Of a stretch of 64,000 nt of DNA, positions 6,806 to 15,397 are shown piece after piece; positions within the stretch are counted from its first letter, which is position 1, and every line of letters starts with the position of its first letter. The notes beneath the pieces were generated by a model. It did not search any database. It saw only the letters and a program-made list of their open reading frames with translations, and had not been told where the DNA came from. The stretch lies in NCBI RefSeq assembly GCF_007997015.1, contig NZ_VOSM01000005.1, positions 1 through 64,000 on the forward strand, read 5' to 3'. The position numbers and the translations under genes were made by a program. The DNA is from Lujinxingia vulgaris (GTDB taxonomy: Bacteria > Myxococcota_A > Bradymonadia > Bradymonadales > Bradymonadaceae).

Positions 6806-8515
6806 ATGATCTGGACCCCTCGTGTTGTCGCCGCGCTCGCTTCGCTCGCGCTTGTTGCCTGCTCCTCGGGCTCCGCCCCCGACGCGCCCCCCATCGAGAC
6901 ACCTCCGGCCGCCGAGAACGCCGAGCCGGTCAACCTGCGGGTGCTGGCCTTTAACGACTTCCACGGCGCGCTGGAGGGCCCCTCCGGCAAGGTCTGGGTC
7001 GATGGTGAGAAGGTTGAAACCGGCGGCGCAGCCTACCTCGCTGCGCATATCAACGCCGAGCGCGACGCCGTCGATAACGCGCTGGTGGTGGCCGCAGGCG
7101 ATCTAGTGGGCGCCTCACCGCTGGTCTCCGCGCTGCTCCACGATGAGCCCACCATCGAGGTGATGAACGCGCTCGGCCTCGAAGCGACCGCCGTGGGTAA
7201 CCACGAGTTCGATGAGGGCTACCAGGAGCTTCAGCGCATCGCCGAGGGCGGCTGCCACCCCACCGCCGGCTGCCGCGAGGGCTACACCTACGAGGGCCCC
7301 ACCTTCAGCTACCTCGCTGCCAACGTGCGCATCACCGGGGAGGAAGACACGCTGCTTCCGCCCTACATCATCCGCGACTTCGACGGCGTGAAAGTCGCCA
7401 TCATCGGCATGACGCTCGAAGACACCCCCTCGGCGGTCGTGCCCACGGCGGTCGAAGGGCTGGAATTTTACGACGAGGTCGAGACCGTCAAGGCGCTGCT
7501 TCCGGAGCTTGAGGCCGAAGGTGTGGCTACCGCGATTGTGCTGCTGCACGAGGGCGGCGTGATCCACGGTGAGCAGACCGACATTGGCGAATGCCCCGAC
7601 GTTCAGGGCGCGATCGTGCCCATCGCCGAGGCGATGCCCGCGCTGGTCTCGGTGATCATCACCGGCCACACCCACGCCGCCTACGTCTGTGAGTTTGGCG
7701 ACAAGCTGGTGACCGCCGCGCAATCTTTTGGCCGCGTGGTCACCGCCATCGACATGACCATCGATCGCCAGACTGGCGAGGTGCTCGAGCGCAGCGCGCG
7801 CCAACGCGCGGTCACCCGCGATGTGGAGCCCGACGCCGAGATCGCCACCCTGATCGACACCTACGCCGAGATCTCCGCTCCCCTGGCCGAGCGCGTCGTC
7901 GGAAGCCTCACCGCGCCCATCAGCCGCGAGCGCGACGCCTCGGGCCAGTCGCCCCTGGGCAAGCTCATCGCCGACGCCCAGCTCGCTGCGACCGCCGGCG
8001 CGGACATCGGCGGGGCGCAGGTCGCCTTTATGAATCCCGGCGGCATCCGCTCCTCGCTGGAGCCCAACGCCGAGGGCAACCTCACCTTTGCCGACCTGCA
8101 CACCTGCCAGCCTTTTGGCAACACGCTGGTCACCATGACGCTGACCGGCCAGCAGATTCACACCCTGCTTGAGCAGCAGTGGATCAACCCGGACCGCACC
8201 CACATGCTCGGCGTCTCGGAGGGCTTTAGCTACACCTGGAACGCCGACGCCCCGACTGGCGAGCGCGTCGACCCCACCAGCATGGCCCTCAACGGCGAAG
8301 TCATCGACCTGCAGGCGAACTACCGCGTCACCGTCAACAACTTCCTGAGCACCGGCGGCGATGGCTTTGCCGTGCTCACCGAAGGCACCGAGCGCGTCGT
8401 CGGCCCCATCGACCTCGACGCCCTGGTGACCTACGTCGAAGAAAACTCCCCGCTGAGCGCCCCCGAAGACGAGCGCGTGATGGTCATCGGCCAGAGCGCC
8501 GCAGCCGCCGAATAA
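6806..8515 (+). CDS. 5'-nucleotidase/metallophosphatase-family lipoprotein
   Basis: A secreted UshA-type bifunctional nucleotidase/phosphoesterase: a dinuclear metallophosphatase domain followed by a 5'-nucleotidase C-terminal substrate domain. The 569-residue product begins with a lipoprotein signal ending LVAC (Cys19). Metal-site motifs are visible: AFNDFHG near residue 49, GNHEFDEG near residue 131 and GHTHAAY near residue 287. The C-terminal domain (residues ~350-560) contains NPGGIRSSL and STGGDGF, typical for adenine stacking and substrate binding. Likely periplasmic, outer-leaflet anchored, releasing phosphate and nucleosides from nucleotides. That would suit a scavenging or predatory lifestyle, which is inference. 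Followed by a good terminator. The ATG at 6806 starts the lipoprotein signal. Confidence 0.92.
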   Translation: MIWTPRVVAALASLALVACSSGSAPDAPPIETPPAAENAEPVNLRVLAFNDFHGALEGPSGKVWVDGEKVETGGAAYLAAHINAERDAVDNALVVAAGDLVGASPLVSALLHDEPTIEVMNALGLEATAVGNHEFDEGYQELQRIAEGGCHPTAGCREGYTYEGPTFSYLAANVRITGEEDTLLPPYIIRDFDGVKVAIIGMTLEDTPSAVVPTAVEGLEFYDEVETVKALLPELEAEGVATAIVLLHEGGVIHGEQTDIGECPDVQGAIVPIAEAMPALVSVIITGHTHAAYVCEFGDKLVTAAQSFGRVVTAIDMTIDRQTGEVLERSARQRAVTRDVEPDAEIATLIDTYAEISAPLAERVVGSLTAPISRERDASGQSPLGKLIADAQLAATAGADIGGAQVAFMNPGGIRSSLEPNAEGNLTFADLHTCQPFGNTLVTMTLTGQQIHTLLEQQWINPDRTHMLGVSEGFSYTWNADAPTGERVDPTSMALNGEVIDLQANYRVTVNNFLSTGGDGFAVLTEGTERVVGPIDLDALVTYVEENSPLSAPEDERVMVIGQSAAAAE

Positions 8516-8543
8516 ACCTCACACCCCATCACCCACCCCACAA

Positions 8544-8571
8544 AAAAGGACGCCCACCGGGCGTCCTTTTT
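8544..8571. terminator. Rho-independent terminator after the nucleotidase gene
   Basis: GGACGCCC (8548-8555), loop ACC, GGGCGTCC (8559-8566), flanked by A6 upstream and T5 downstream, so usable in both directions. Confidence 0.88.
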
Positions 8572-8639
8572 AGTTCAAACCTCCCCCCACCAAAACCCAC
8601 GATCAACCACATAAACACTGAACTTCTCCCCTCCCCCAA

Positions 8640-8870
8640 CCAACCCGCACACCCCCGACCCTCCACTCGAATCGACCCACACCGCAAGCCCCCCGGGCCC
8701 CTCAACCACCCAACCACCTGACCACCCAACCACAACCCGCACACCCCCGACCCTCCACTCGAATCGACCCACACCGCAAGCCCCCCGAGCCCCTCAACCA
8801 CCTGACCACCCAACCACCTAACCACAAAGCGCGAACCCCGCCTCCCCAACCAACTCCCAACTCCGCCCCC
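8640..8870. repeat. Tandem ~92-nt C-rich repeat units (locus 3)
   Basis: CGCACACCCCCGACC occurs at about 8646 and 8738, exactly 92 bases apart. Each copy is followed by CTCGAATCGACCCACACCGC, a CCCCCCGRGCCCCTC block and CAACCACC runs. A decaying third copy reaches about 8870. Unit length, block order and strand match locus 1, although the individual bases differ. It fills the space between the convergent nucleotidase and pectin-acetylesterase-like genes; no gene is visible from 8516 to 8881. Confidence 0.78.
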
Positions 8871-8881
8871 CCCCAAGCCCC

Positions 8882-9964
8882 TCACTCCCCCTCCACCCAC
8901 CACCTCAAAAATTCTGGCAACTCCTGCCCATCCTTATCGCGACGGTTCTTCCAGGAGGTGAGCATCACATGCTCATTGCTCGCCACGGAAAACGCCCGCA
9001 TCCCCTCACCCTGATAGGCGTCGTTAACCAGCGCGCGGGTGCGCGCCCCCATATCGAAGAGACCGATGGCAAAGAAGACCGCGATCACCGAGTCGTCTTC
9101 AAAGGCCAGCAGCCCGATGCGCGAGTCGGGGTGGGCGGCGCCCACGGCCGCGGGGATGGCGTCGGCCCGTGCCTCGCACCCCTCGCACTCGGGGGGCAGG
9201 GTCATCTCCCAGACGTTTTGCCAGATGCCCCAGCGCCCCTCCCCGGGCTGCACAAACTGCGCGGAGTCGGCCAGAAGATGGCTCTGAGCGCCGGGAAAAG
9301 CCTCATCGAGGCGCCAGAAATTCAGTGTGGCGCCGTAGCCCCCGGCGCTTGCGCCGAGCATCCAGACCCGCTCCACCTGCGGGAGTTCTTCGCTCAAGTA
9401 AGCGAGGTACCGCGCCATGTTGACCGCCCCCTTATGGTGCACCATGCGCTGGGGTTGGAAGGCGTCGTGGTTCTTAATGGCGTCGCCGCTGTGCAAATCG
9501 CCCGTGCAGTAAGGCACAAAGGCGTAGCTGGCGTCGGGCCAGGGGTTGGCGTCATCCTCACGATCAAAGAGCCCGCTCGCGATCAGCGGGCGCACCTCCG
9601 ACTCGAACTTCGCGGCGGTGTACTCCCCCTCGATGTTGATGGCGGCGTTGAGCACGTAGCAGCTCGTGCCATCCCAGCAGGCCCCGCCGCCGTTCAAAAA
9701 GATCACAAGATCGGTGGAGGCCTCATTGAGGTTGAGCCCCAGGCCGGCCGGCCCTCCGCCGCCGCAAAAAGTGTCCACCAGGGGCTGGTACACCCAGCCG
9801 GCCTCCACCGGGGTGGGTGTGATGTCCACATCGGCCCCCACATCGCCTGCGCCCGCATCATCGCCAGCGCCAACGCCGGTCTGCCCGGGGGCGGGCACAC
9901 ACGCAGCCGTCAGCACACAAAACCCCAGAACCGCCCACCAACCCCTACTCCGCCGCCTGCGCAT
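8882..9964 (-). CDS. Pectin-acetylesterase/Notum-like lipoprotein (paralogue 2)
   Basis: A 360-residue predicted carboxylesterase of the pectinacetylesterase family (alpha/beta-hydrolase fold). Residues ~90-105 contain the oxyanion-type GGGACWDGTSC motif, and ASAGGYG near residue 206 is the nucleophile elbow (G-x-S-x-G-type) with its Ser. PYCTGDLHSGD near residue 153 is another family hallmark. The N-terminus is a lipoprotein-like signal ending LTAAC, followed by an Asp/Gly-rich linker. A strong ribosome binding site (AGGAGAGG) precedes the ATG, which lies inside the last codons of the upstream paralogue (20-base overlap), so translation is probably coupled. The substrate (acetylated sugar or lipid-modified protein) is unknown. 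Paired Cys residues suit an extracytoplasmic location. Confidence 0.82.
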   Translation of the reverse strand: MRRRRSRGWWAVLGFCVLTAACVPAPGQTGVGAGDDAGAGDVGADVDITPTPVEAGWVYQPLVDTFCGGGGPAGLGLNLNEASTDLVIFLNGGGACWDGTSCYVLNAAINIEGEYTAAKFESEVRPLIASGLFDREDDANPWPDASYAFVPYCTGDLHSGDAIKNHDAFQPQRMVHHKGAVNMARYLAYLSEELPQVERVWMLGASAGGYGATLNFWRLDEAFPGAQSHLLADSAQFVQPGEGRWGIWQNVWEMTLPPECEGCEARADAIPAAVGAAHPDSRIGLLAFEDDSVIAVFFAIGLFDMGARTRALVNDAYQGEGMRAFSVASNEHVMLTSWKNRRDKDGQELPEFLRWWVEGE

Positions 9965-11063
9965 CGCTCACCTCTCCTGTGACCCACGCCCGATAGAAGC
10001 TCTCCAGCCGGCGCTCATCGCGGCCGGTCAACGTGCGCAGCTGCAGAAGCGTCTCATGATCGCCGCCCTCCGCCACAAACACCCGCATGTTGGGATGTTC
10101 TTGATAATACGAGCTTAAATGCTCTTCGAGCAGCTCCGCAAATCGCGAAGGCGCCGCGCCGAAGTAGGTTGAGATCACCGCGTCATGCGAAAAGACCGAG
10201 AGCGCAAAGCGCGACTCCGGGTAGCGCTGCGCCAGACGGCTCGGGATGAGCTCGCTGTTCTCCAGACAGCCCTCGCAGGCCTCGGGCAGCGTCATCGCCC
10301 AGTTGGTGCGCCACTCCTCCCAGCGCTCATCTTCCAGAGTGAGCCAGGGTGAGGCATCGGCGTAGGCGTGCACCTCGGCGCCCTCGAAGGACGCGTTGAA
10401 GAGCTCAAAGTTCAGGGAGACCGCGTAGCCGCCGGCGCTCACACCCAGCAGCCAGACCCGCTCCACCTCGGGAAAGAGCTCGCGAGCGCGCTCAATAAAA
10501 AGCTCCACGTTTCGTCGCCCCTGGTGGTAGACCGGCCCCTCCAGCCCCAGGCCCGGGTAGGTCGTCTGGGTGTAGCCGGCATGAAGATCGCCGGTGCAGT
10601 AGGGCACAAACATAAAGTTGGCAGCGGCCAGCGGGTTGATGGCGTCTTTGCGGCTGAGCACGCCGGCCTCGGCCAGCGGGTGGACCTCTTTTGCGAGCTG
10701 GTCGCTGGAGTAGCGGATCTCGGTGTTGGCGGCGGTCTCTAAGATGCCGCAGCTCATCGCATCCCAGCAGGCGCCGCCGCCGTTGAAGTACACCAGAAGA
10801 TCGCGGCTGGAGCGGCCCGCGTTGACGCCCACGCCCACTGGCGAGCCGTTGGCGCAGCGCGCGCCCTGCGCCTCGACGTAGTACCAGCGCTCGGGCTGAA
10901 GGGGGCGGCCCTCGCGCCAGACCTCCACCTCGACCTGCGGGTTCTCACCGCGGCTTAACCCCGGGGCGATCACACAGCCCGCCAGAAGCGCTCCCCCCAG
11001 GAGCAGCGCCAGCGCGATCTTCATCGTCTTCATCATTTTCATACACGGTGGCATCGTGCGCAT
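9945..11063 (-). CDS. Pectin-acetylesterase/Notum-like lipoprotein (paralogue 1)
   Basis: A paralogue of the adjacent 8882-9964 product with the same hallmarks: GGGACWDAMSC, PYCTGDLHAGY and the nucleophile elbow VSAGGYA. The frame opens upstream to 11186. The ATG at 11063 is preceded by GGAGGGG at good spacing and leads into a short basic region and the lipobox LLAGC, so I choose it. The product is about 372 residues. Together with the EEP-family lipoprotein and the putative outer-membrane protein upstream it forms a tightly packed minus-strand operon. Tandem duplication with divergence suggests two related ester substrates, but that is inference. Confidence 0.82.
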   Translation of the reverse strand: MRTMPPCMKMMKTMKIALALLLGGALLAGCVIAPGLSRGENPQVEVEVWREGRPLQPERWYYVEAQGARCANGSPVGVGVNAGRSSRDLLVYFNGGGACWDAMSCGILETAANTEIRYSSDQLAKEVHPLAEAGVLSRKDAINPLAAANFMFVPYCTGDLHAGYTQTTYPGLGLEGPVYHQGRRNVELFIERARELFPEVERVWLLGVSAGGYAVSLNFELFNASFEGAEVHAYADASPWLTLEDERWEEWRTNWAMTLPEACEGCLENSELIPSRLAQRYPESRFALSVFSHDAVISTYFGAAPSRFAELLEEHLSSYYQEHPNMRVFVAEGGDHETLLQLRTLTGRDERRLESFYRAWVTGEVSDAQAAE

Positions 11064-11133
11064 CGTCGCGTCCCCTCCGTCCAGACATAGGTCTGCTCGC
11101 ACCGCCCCCCCCACCTCCCCGCCACACCCGGAG

Positions 11134-11991
11134 CTAGAAGCCCCAGGCCAACTCGAGGGTGGGTGCGATGTTGAACATCGTGCCAAAAGGATAGCCGGCG
11201 TAGCTCAGCCGGTAGCCCAGCTGCGCCATAAAGCCCGGGCTTGTGGTCAGGCGCAGCGCGGCGCCCTGCTCCACCGCAAAGGCGCCGTCAACGCCGGGGT
11301 AGGTAAACGCGCGCACATCGGCCTCATAGCCCAGTTTGCCCGCGATCGGCCCCTGCATATGCACGCTCATGATCCCGGTGGCCCAGCCGAACATCGCCGC
11401 AGTGCGCGGATAGACAAAGGGAAGATCGATGGAGACCAGCTGCGACTCCCCCACCCTCGGGGCAACCTGCACGCCGAGCCCCAGGCTCACCTTATGCGCC
11501 CCCACCTCGCGCGTGACCAGAAGCTCGCTCTGCAACGACAGGATATGCGGCACGGCCCGGTCGGCCGGCAAGATTCCGCCGATGCCCTCCCGCGCCATCA
11601 AACGGAAAAGCAGCGTCGGGTAGGTCAGCTGATGCTTGCTCGCCAGGTGCCACCCACCGCGGGTGCCGTGGCTCACTTTCAGCTGCGCGTTGGGCGCCAC
11701 AAAGAAGAGCAGCGGGTGCACCGCAAGCTCCATCTTCTCGCTCAACCCGTAGCGCAGAGGCCCGAAAAGCCCCACCTCCCAACGCCCCACCTCACTCAAC
11801 AGGGCTGTATCACCCACAAACGCCCGACCCGTTGCGTTGGCCTCATTGCCCTCTTCGGACGCAACCTCGGCTTCGGCCTCGGCCTCAACCTCAACTTCGG
11901 CCTCAACGCCCGGCGCCTCCTGCGCGCTGGCCAGCGCCGGCATCAGCAACATCAAGAGCGCGCCCATCCCTATCCATCGCTTCGCCATCAT
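11134..11991 (-). CDS. Putative outer-membrane beta-barrel protein
   Basis: A 285-residue exported protein with a classical signal peptide (MMAKRWIGMGALLMLLMPALASA, then QEA) and a short acidic Glu/Ala-Val repeat linker (EVEVEAEAEAEV). The rest consists of alternating hydrophobic strands, with many Tyr, Phe and Gly residues. It ends TLELAWGF, whose terminal Phe fits the BAM recognition signal of outer-membrane barrels. The start overlaps the stop of the upstream EEP gene by 4 bases (ATGA), so translation is coupled. It may be a channel or anchor serving the esterase lipoproteins of the same operon; I do not recognise a specific family. Confidence 0.68.
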   Translation of the reverse strand: MMAKRWIGMGALLMLLMPALASAQEAPGVEAEVEVEAEAEAEVASEEGNEANATGRAFVGDTALLSEVGRWEVGLFGPLRYGLSEKMELAVHPLLFFVAPNAQLKVSHGTRGGWHLASKHQLTYPTLLFRLMAREGIGGILPADRAVPHILSLQSELLVTREVGAHKVSLGLGVQVAPRVGESQLVSIDLPFVYPRTAAMFGWATGIMSVHMQGPIAGKLGYEADVRAFTYPGVDGAFAVEQGAALRLTTSPGFMAQLGYRLSYAGYPFGTMFNIAPTLELAWGF

Positions 11992-13097
11992 CGCTCCTCC
12001 AGCGCAAAGCGCACGGTGATCGGCGCGTGATCCGAGAGCGGCATCGTCTCCATGCCGCCGCTGGCGGCGTCCTGATGCGTCAGCCCCGAGCCCGGCACGA
12101 AGGTGCCGTTGGTGAAGAGGTAGTCGAGCTTGCGATTCCAGAAGGTTCCGCCCTGGGTGGAGTGGGTAAAGTATGGCGCGTTGTCAGCCTGGTAGTCTTC
12201 CAGCGGAATCGCCGGGGTGTAATCCTCGTAATACGCCGTCAGCGCGTCTTCTTCGGCGCGGAAATCGTCGGCCTGAAAATCCTCCGACTCACATACCGAA
12301 TCGACAAAGTCGTTCTGCTGCACACTTCCGGGCGGGAGCGTGTTCAGATCGCCGCCGGCCACAAAGACGCCGCCGGCGCGGTCGATGCGGTCGAGCTCAT
12401 CTTTAAACAGATCGATCTGCAGCTCTTTGGTGCCATCCTGCGCAAAGGCGTCGGTGTGCACGTTGAGCACGTGCAGATCGCCGTACTCGGGCACCTCCAC
12501 GATCGAGGTGAGGATATGACGTTTTAAATAAAAGTAATTGGTCAGCGCGTCGTTGGTGCTGATCTGCGGCATGGCGATGCGCTGGGCGTCGCGGATCGGG
12601 TATTTTGAGAAGATCGCGTTCCCCATGTTCACGCGCCCGATGCCGTCGGTGGGCACGTGGTGGGCGCGCCACTGCGAGGCAAACACCGCGTAGTTGAGCT
12701 CGGTATTATCGAGGATCCACTGCACCTGGTCGACGTAGGCCACGCGTTTGGAGTCGATGTCGACCTCCTGCACCAGGAGCACATCGGGGTCGACCTGGCG
12801 GATCTTGCTGGCGAGCCCCTCCATGTTCTCCAGAACCTCGTCTTCTTCCATCAGGACGCGATCGCCGTGGCAATCAAACCAGAAGTCGATGCGCGCCCCG
12901 CCGAACTTGATGTTCCAGTCCATCACCACCAGCTCGCCAGTGGGCGGCTCGGTGGCGATGAGCTCCTGGGCCTCATAATACTGCGCGTCTTCGACCTCAT
13001 CGAAGGACGCGTTGAAGGGGTCACAACCCCACAGGGCTGTGGCCAGCGCCTGCGTTAGAACCACTCGCATCATCCACCTCGTTACTCGACCCGACAC
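11988..13097 (-). CDS. Endonuclease/exonuclease/phosphatase-family lipoprotein
   Basis: A member of the EEP (DNase I-like) superfamily of Mg2+-dependent phosphodiesterases, which includes nucleases, sphingomyelinases and inositol phosphatases. Motifs in order: DWNIKFGG (metal-site Asn), LLVQEVD (catalytic Glu), GGDLNTLP (Asp/Asn pair) and LSDHAPI (C-terminal Asp-His). A leader of ~20 residues with Arg-rich start and the lipobox ALWGC shows export and lipidation. Possible starts are GTG at 13097, which has the best Shine-Dalgarno (GGGAGGT), ATG at 13073, or the first in-frame ATG at 13142. It is the first gene of the four-gene minus-strand operon ending at 8882. Substrate unresolved: extracellular DNA or lipid headgroups are both plausible. 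Confidence 0.83.
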   Translation of the reverse strand: MSGRVTRWMMRVVLTQALATALWGCDPFNASFDEVEDAQYYEAQELIATEPPTGELVVMDWNIKFGGARIDFWFDCHGDRVLMEEDEVLENMEGLASKIRQVDPDVLLVQEVDIDSKRVAYVDQVQWILDNTELNYAVFASQWRAHHVPTDGIGRVNMGNAIFSKYPIRDAQRIAMPQISTNDALTNYFYLKRHILTSIVEVPEYGDLHVLNVHTDAFAQDGTKELQIDLFKDELDRIDRAGGVFVAGGDLNTLPPGSVQQNDFVDSVCESEDFQADDFRAEEDALTAYYEDYTPAIPLEDYQADNAPYFTHSTQGGTFWNRKLDYLFTNGTFVPGSGLTHQDAASGGMETMPLSDHAPITVRFALEER

Positions 13098-13281
13098 CTC
13101 ACACCTCCCTTGGTCCGGAGCTTTTGCCCGGCAATCATTCATCGGTCCTGCGTCGGCGCGCCTCGCCAGCCATCGCGTTCACTGCACGAACGCTAACGGC
13201 TTTCGGGCCTACTGCATAGCCTCACCGCCCCGTGGAGAGGCGCGCCGCAGGCCAACTTCTGGCATATCGCCCGAAGATCCC

Positions 13282-13315
13282 AAAAAAAAGCCGCGCCCCA
13301 TTTAAGGGCGCGGCT
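13282..13315 (-). terminator. Rho-independent terminator of the acidic lipoprotein gene
   Basis: Stem GCCGCGCCC (13290-13298) with GGGCGCGGC (13306-13314), loop CATTTAA. It is flanked by A8 on the plus strand, which reads as U8 for the minus-strand gene ending at 13361. Confidence 0.87.
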
Positions 13316-13360
13316 CGTCTCAACCTGAGGATGATTGTCGGCGCTCAGCGCCCTGCGCGC

Positions 13361-14893
13361 TTACTCCTCGCAGGCCACCGGACCGATCGCTTCCATCGGG
13401 TGCGCGGGCTCTTCAGCGGCCGGCTCAACCTCATCGATGCACATGCCGGCTTCCACTTCGACGACGATCTCGGCGGACTCCGAGCTCATCATCAGCTGGC
13501 CGCGCTCAAGCTTGATGCCGGCCTCACCGATGCGCAGCGCCGGGCTCTCATCACCGTCGATGACCAGGCTGAGCACGTCGTCGAGCATCCACTCCTCAAG
13601 GTCGCTGATCACGTCCTGGGCGCGGTAGAGGGCGAGCATCAGCTCAAGGTCCAGGCCGGGAGACATGGAGATGGCGATGTCGTCGCCGTCTTTCGCAAGG
13701 TCCAGATCCAGGCTGTGGCCATGGGCGGCGTTGAAGTCCAGCGCGGCGACCTCTTCACCTTCCACAAAAACCTGCGCCGGGGAGGCGCCCAGGCCAAATC
13801 CGCGAAGCTCCAGGCGATCTTCGGCGGCCAAAAAGCTCAGCGCACCCTTAATGCCGGCCAGCGCCGCGCCGGCCTGGTAGGCCTCCTGGACCACCTCGCA
13901 GGTGAACTCGTAGTTGCCCGGCTCGCCAGGCACTTCCACATCGTAACACTCCTCAACTTCGCCGGTGGGGAAGCTCAGGTCCAGCGCGTCCAGATCGGCC
14001 TCAAAGCTGAGCTTGCGCGCCTCAATATCGGAGCGAATCTCCAGCGCCCGGGGGCTCGCTGCGATATTCACCGAGAACATCTCCCCGGCCAGCTCGATGG
14101 CCTGACCCACGGCCACGCTCAAGGCGACCTCATCGCCCGACTTCGAGAACTCGGCGCTCAGGCGGCCTACCATCGTCTCGGGAATGTCCTCAGAAAGATC
14201 TTCGCCAAGCTGAACCGACCCGAACTCCACGGCCTCTTTCACCTTCGCCAGATCCACGTCTGCAGAGACGCGCGAGGGGGCAAAGCTGAGCGCCAGCGGA
14301 GAGATGCGATCGGGGCCAACCATCACATCGATGTCGACCTCACCTTCTACAAAGGAGCGGGCCTGAAGACGAATCTCCAGCGCGTCGACCTCCTCTTCAC
14401 ACTCCGCGATGTCGGCTTCGTCCTCATCGGCGCAAACAACCTCGCCGCGAAGCAGGTAGGTCACCTCGGTCTCACTGGCGGTCTCGACGTTCGCATCGGC
14501 GAAGATGTGCTCTTCGAGCACGCGGCGGATCTCGTCGCGCTCTTCCTCGAAGTCGGGCTCAAAGGGCTCCACGGGTTCGGGCTCACAGGGGACGATGGGA
14601 TCTTCGCCGATGGGATCTTCGCCGGGCATCGGCGGATCGACCGGCTCCACCGCGCACTCGTCACCGCCGGCGTTCGACCAGACGTAATCGTGAAAAAGAC
14701 TCGACTCGCCAAGAAACGCCAGGCCCTCGGCCACCGCATCGACCGAGTTACCCGCGGATTCACTCACCGCCTGACGCACCGAGAGGGCATCGACGGGTTG
14801 CTCCTCAAGCTGCGGATCTTCGGAGGGGCCACAGGCCACCACACCACCGACAGCCACCGTAAGACCGAGCATTTTCAAAAGATCGTGACGCAT
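13361..14893 (-). CDS. Large acidic lipoprotein of unknown function
   Basis: The 510-residue product has a lipoprotein signal ending VVAC (Cys21) and a good ribosome binding site (GAGGTGAACG-ATG). Mature protein is strongly acidic: a Pro/Glu/Asp-rich linker (residues ~80-120, with EDPIGEDPIVPCEPEPVEP-like repeats) precedes a long beta-rich region with regularly spaced D-[IVL]-D and E-[IVL] patterns (residues ~150-480). Pairs of Cys residues suggest disulphides, supporting a periplasmic or surface location. I do not recognise the family. It has its own terminator and a sigma-54-type promoter candidate 124 bases upstream, so it is probably monocistronic. Confidence 0.75.
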   Translation of the reverse strand: MRHDLLKMLGLTVAVGGVVACGPSEDPQLEEQPVDALSVRQAVSESAGNSVDAVAEGLAFLGESSLFHDYVWSNAGGDECAVEPVDPPMPGEDPIGEDPIVPCEPEPVEPFEPDFEEERDEIRRVLEEHIFADANVETASETEVTYLLRGEVVCADEDEADIAECEEEVDALEIRLQARSFVEGEVDIDVMVGPDRISPLALSFAPSRVSADVDLAKVKEAVEFGSVQLGEDLSEDIPETMVGRLSAEFSKSGDEVALSVAVGQAIELAGEMFSVNIAASPRALEIRSDIEARKLSFEADLDALDLSFPTGEVEECYDVEVPGEPGNYEFTCEVVQEAYQAGAALAGIKGALSFLAAEDRLELRGFGLGASPAQVFVEGEEVAALDFNAAHGHSLDLDLAKDGDDIAISMSPGLDLELMLALYRAQDVISDLEEWMLDDVLSLVIDGDESPALRIGEAGIKLERGQLMMSSESAEIVVEVEAGMCIDEVEPAAEEPAHPMEAIGPVACEE

Positions 14894-15016
14894 CGTTCAC
14901 CTCATCATGGGGGGGCGCTCATCGTGCAGCGAGCAAAGCATGAGCGGGTTTGTGCACAAAAGGGTTGGGGTTCATCGAAAGGGTGTCACTCCGGGACAGC
15001 TTCCGGTCAGGTACTT

Positions 15017-15033
15017 AAGCAGATCCCGTGCCA
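15017..15033 (-). promoter_or_regulatory. Sigma-54 (-24/-12) promoter candidate
   Basis: On the minus strand the sequence reads TGGCACGGGATCTGCTT. It has the invariant GG and GC exactly 10 bases apart and fits the TGGCAC-N5-[T/C]TGC[A/T] consensus at nearly every position. It points at the acidic lipoprotein gene starting at 14893. No enhancer-binding protein gene is seen next to it. Confidence 0.55.
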
Positions 15034-15143
15034 GCCTAATATCGACGCATTTCAGGCCCCGGGATTCAACTTCTGGTCAAGCTCTACTCCCACAACGCAG
15101 GCCGGATGTGAGAAGGACACTCCAACGCGAGGCGCCCCGCGAG

Positions 15144-15193
15144 TTTTCCACAGGGTTTTCCACAGGCCGGTTTTTCCACAGTTTTTCGCCACA
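15144..15193. other. Cluster of DnaA-box-like TTTTCCACA sites
   Basis: TTTTCCACA occurs at 15144-15152, 15156-15164 and 15172-15180, with a weaker TTTTTCGCCACA at 15182-15193. Each 9-mer differs from the DnaA box TTATCCACA at one position. All point the same way and are 12 and 16 bases apart. The downstream ~150 bases up to the gene at 15398 are less GC-rich than their surroundings. Neither dnaA nor dnaN is in the window. The rest of 14894-15397 holds only the sigma-54 candidate and a 7-bp palindrome at 15336-15352. Confidence 0.45.
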
Positions 15194-15397
15194 GCGCGGT
15201 TGCCTGATGGCGAGTTTTGAGGCTATCTTCTGCAAGCCTATTCAGGGTGTGGCGCTTTTGATGAATGTGATGATTCATGGACGAATCTCCGCCCGCACCC
15301 CTCGCGTTACGCCGCGCTGAGCGCGACTTAAGAGCGATGCGTTTTACGCATCCTTCGGGTCGCCGCCGCGCGCACTCAACACCACGGAAGGTCGCGA

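Noticed and set aside
13232-15220. A 662-codon plus-strand frame
   Set aside because: Antisense to the acidic lipoprotein gene, which has a signal peptide, ribosome binding site and terminator.
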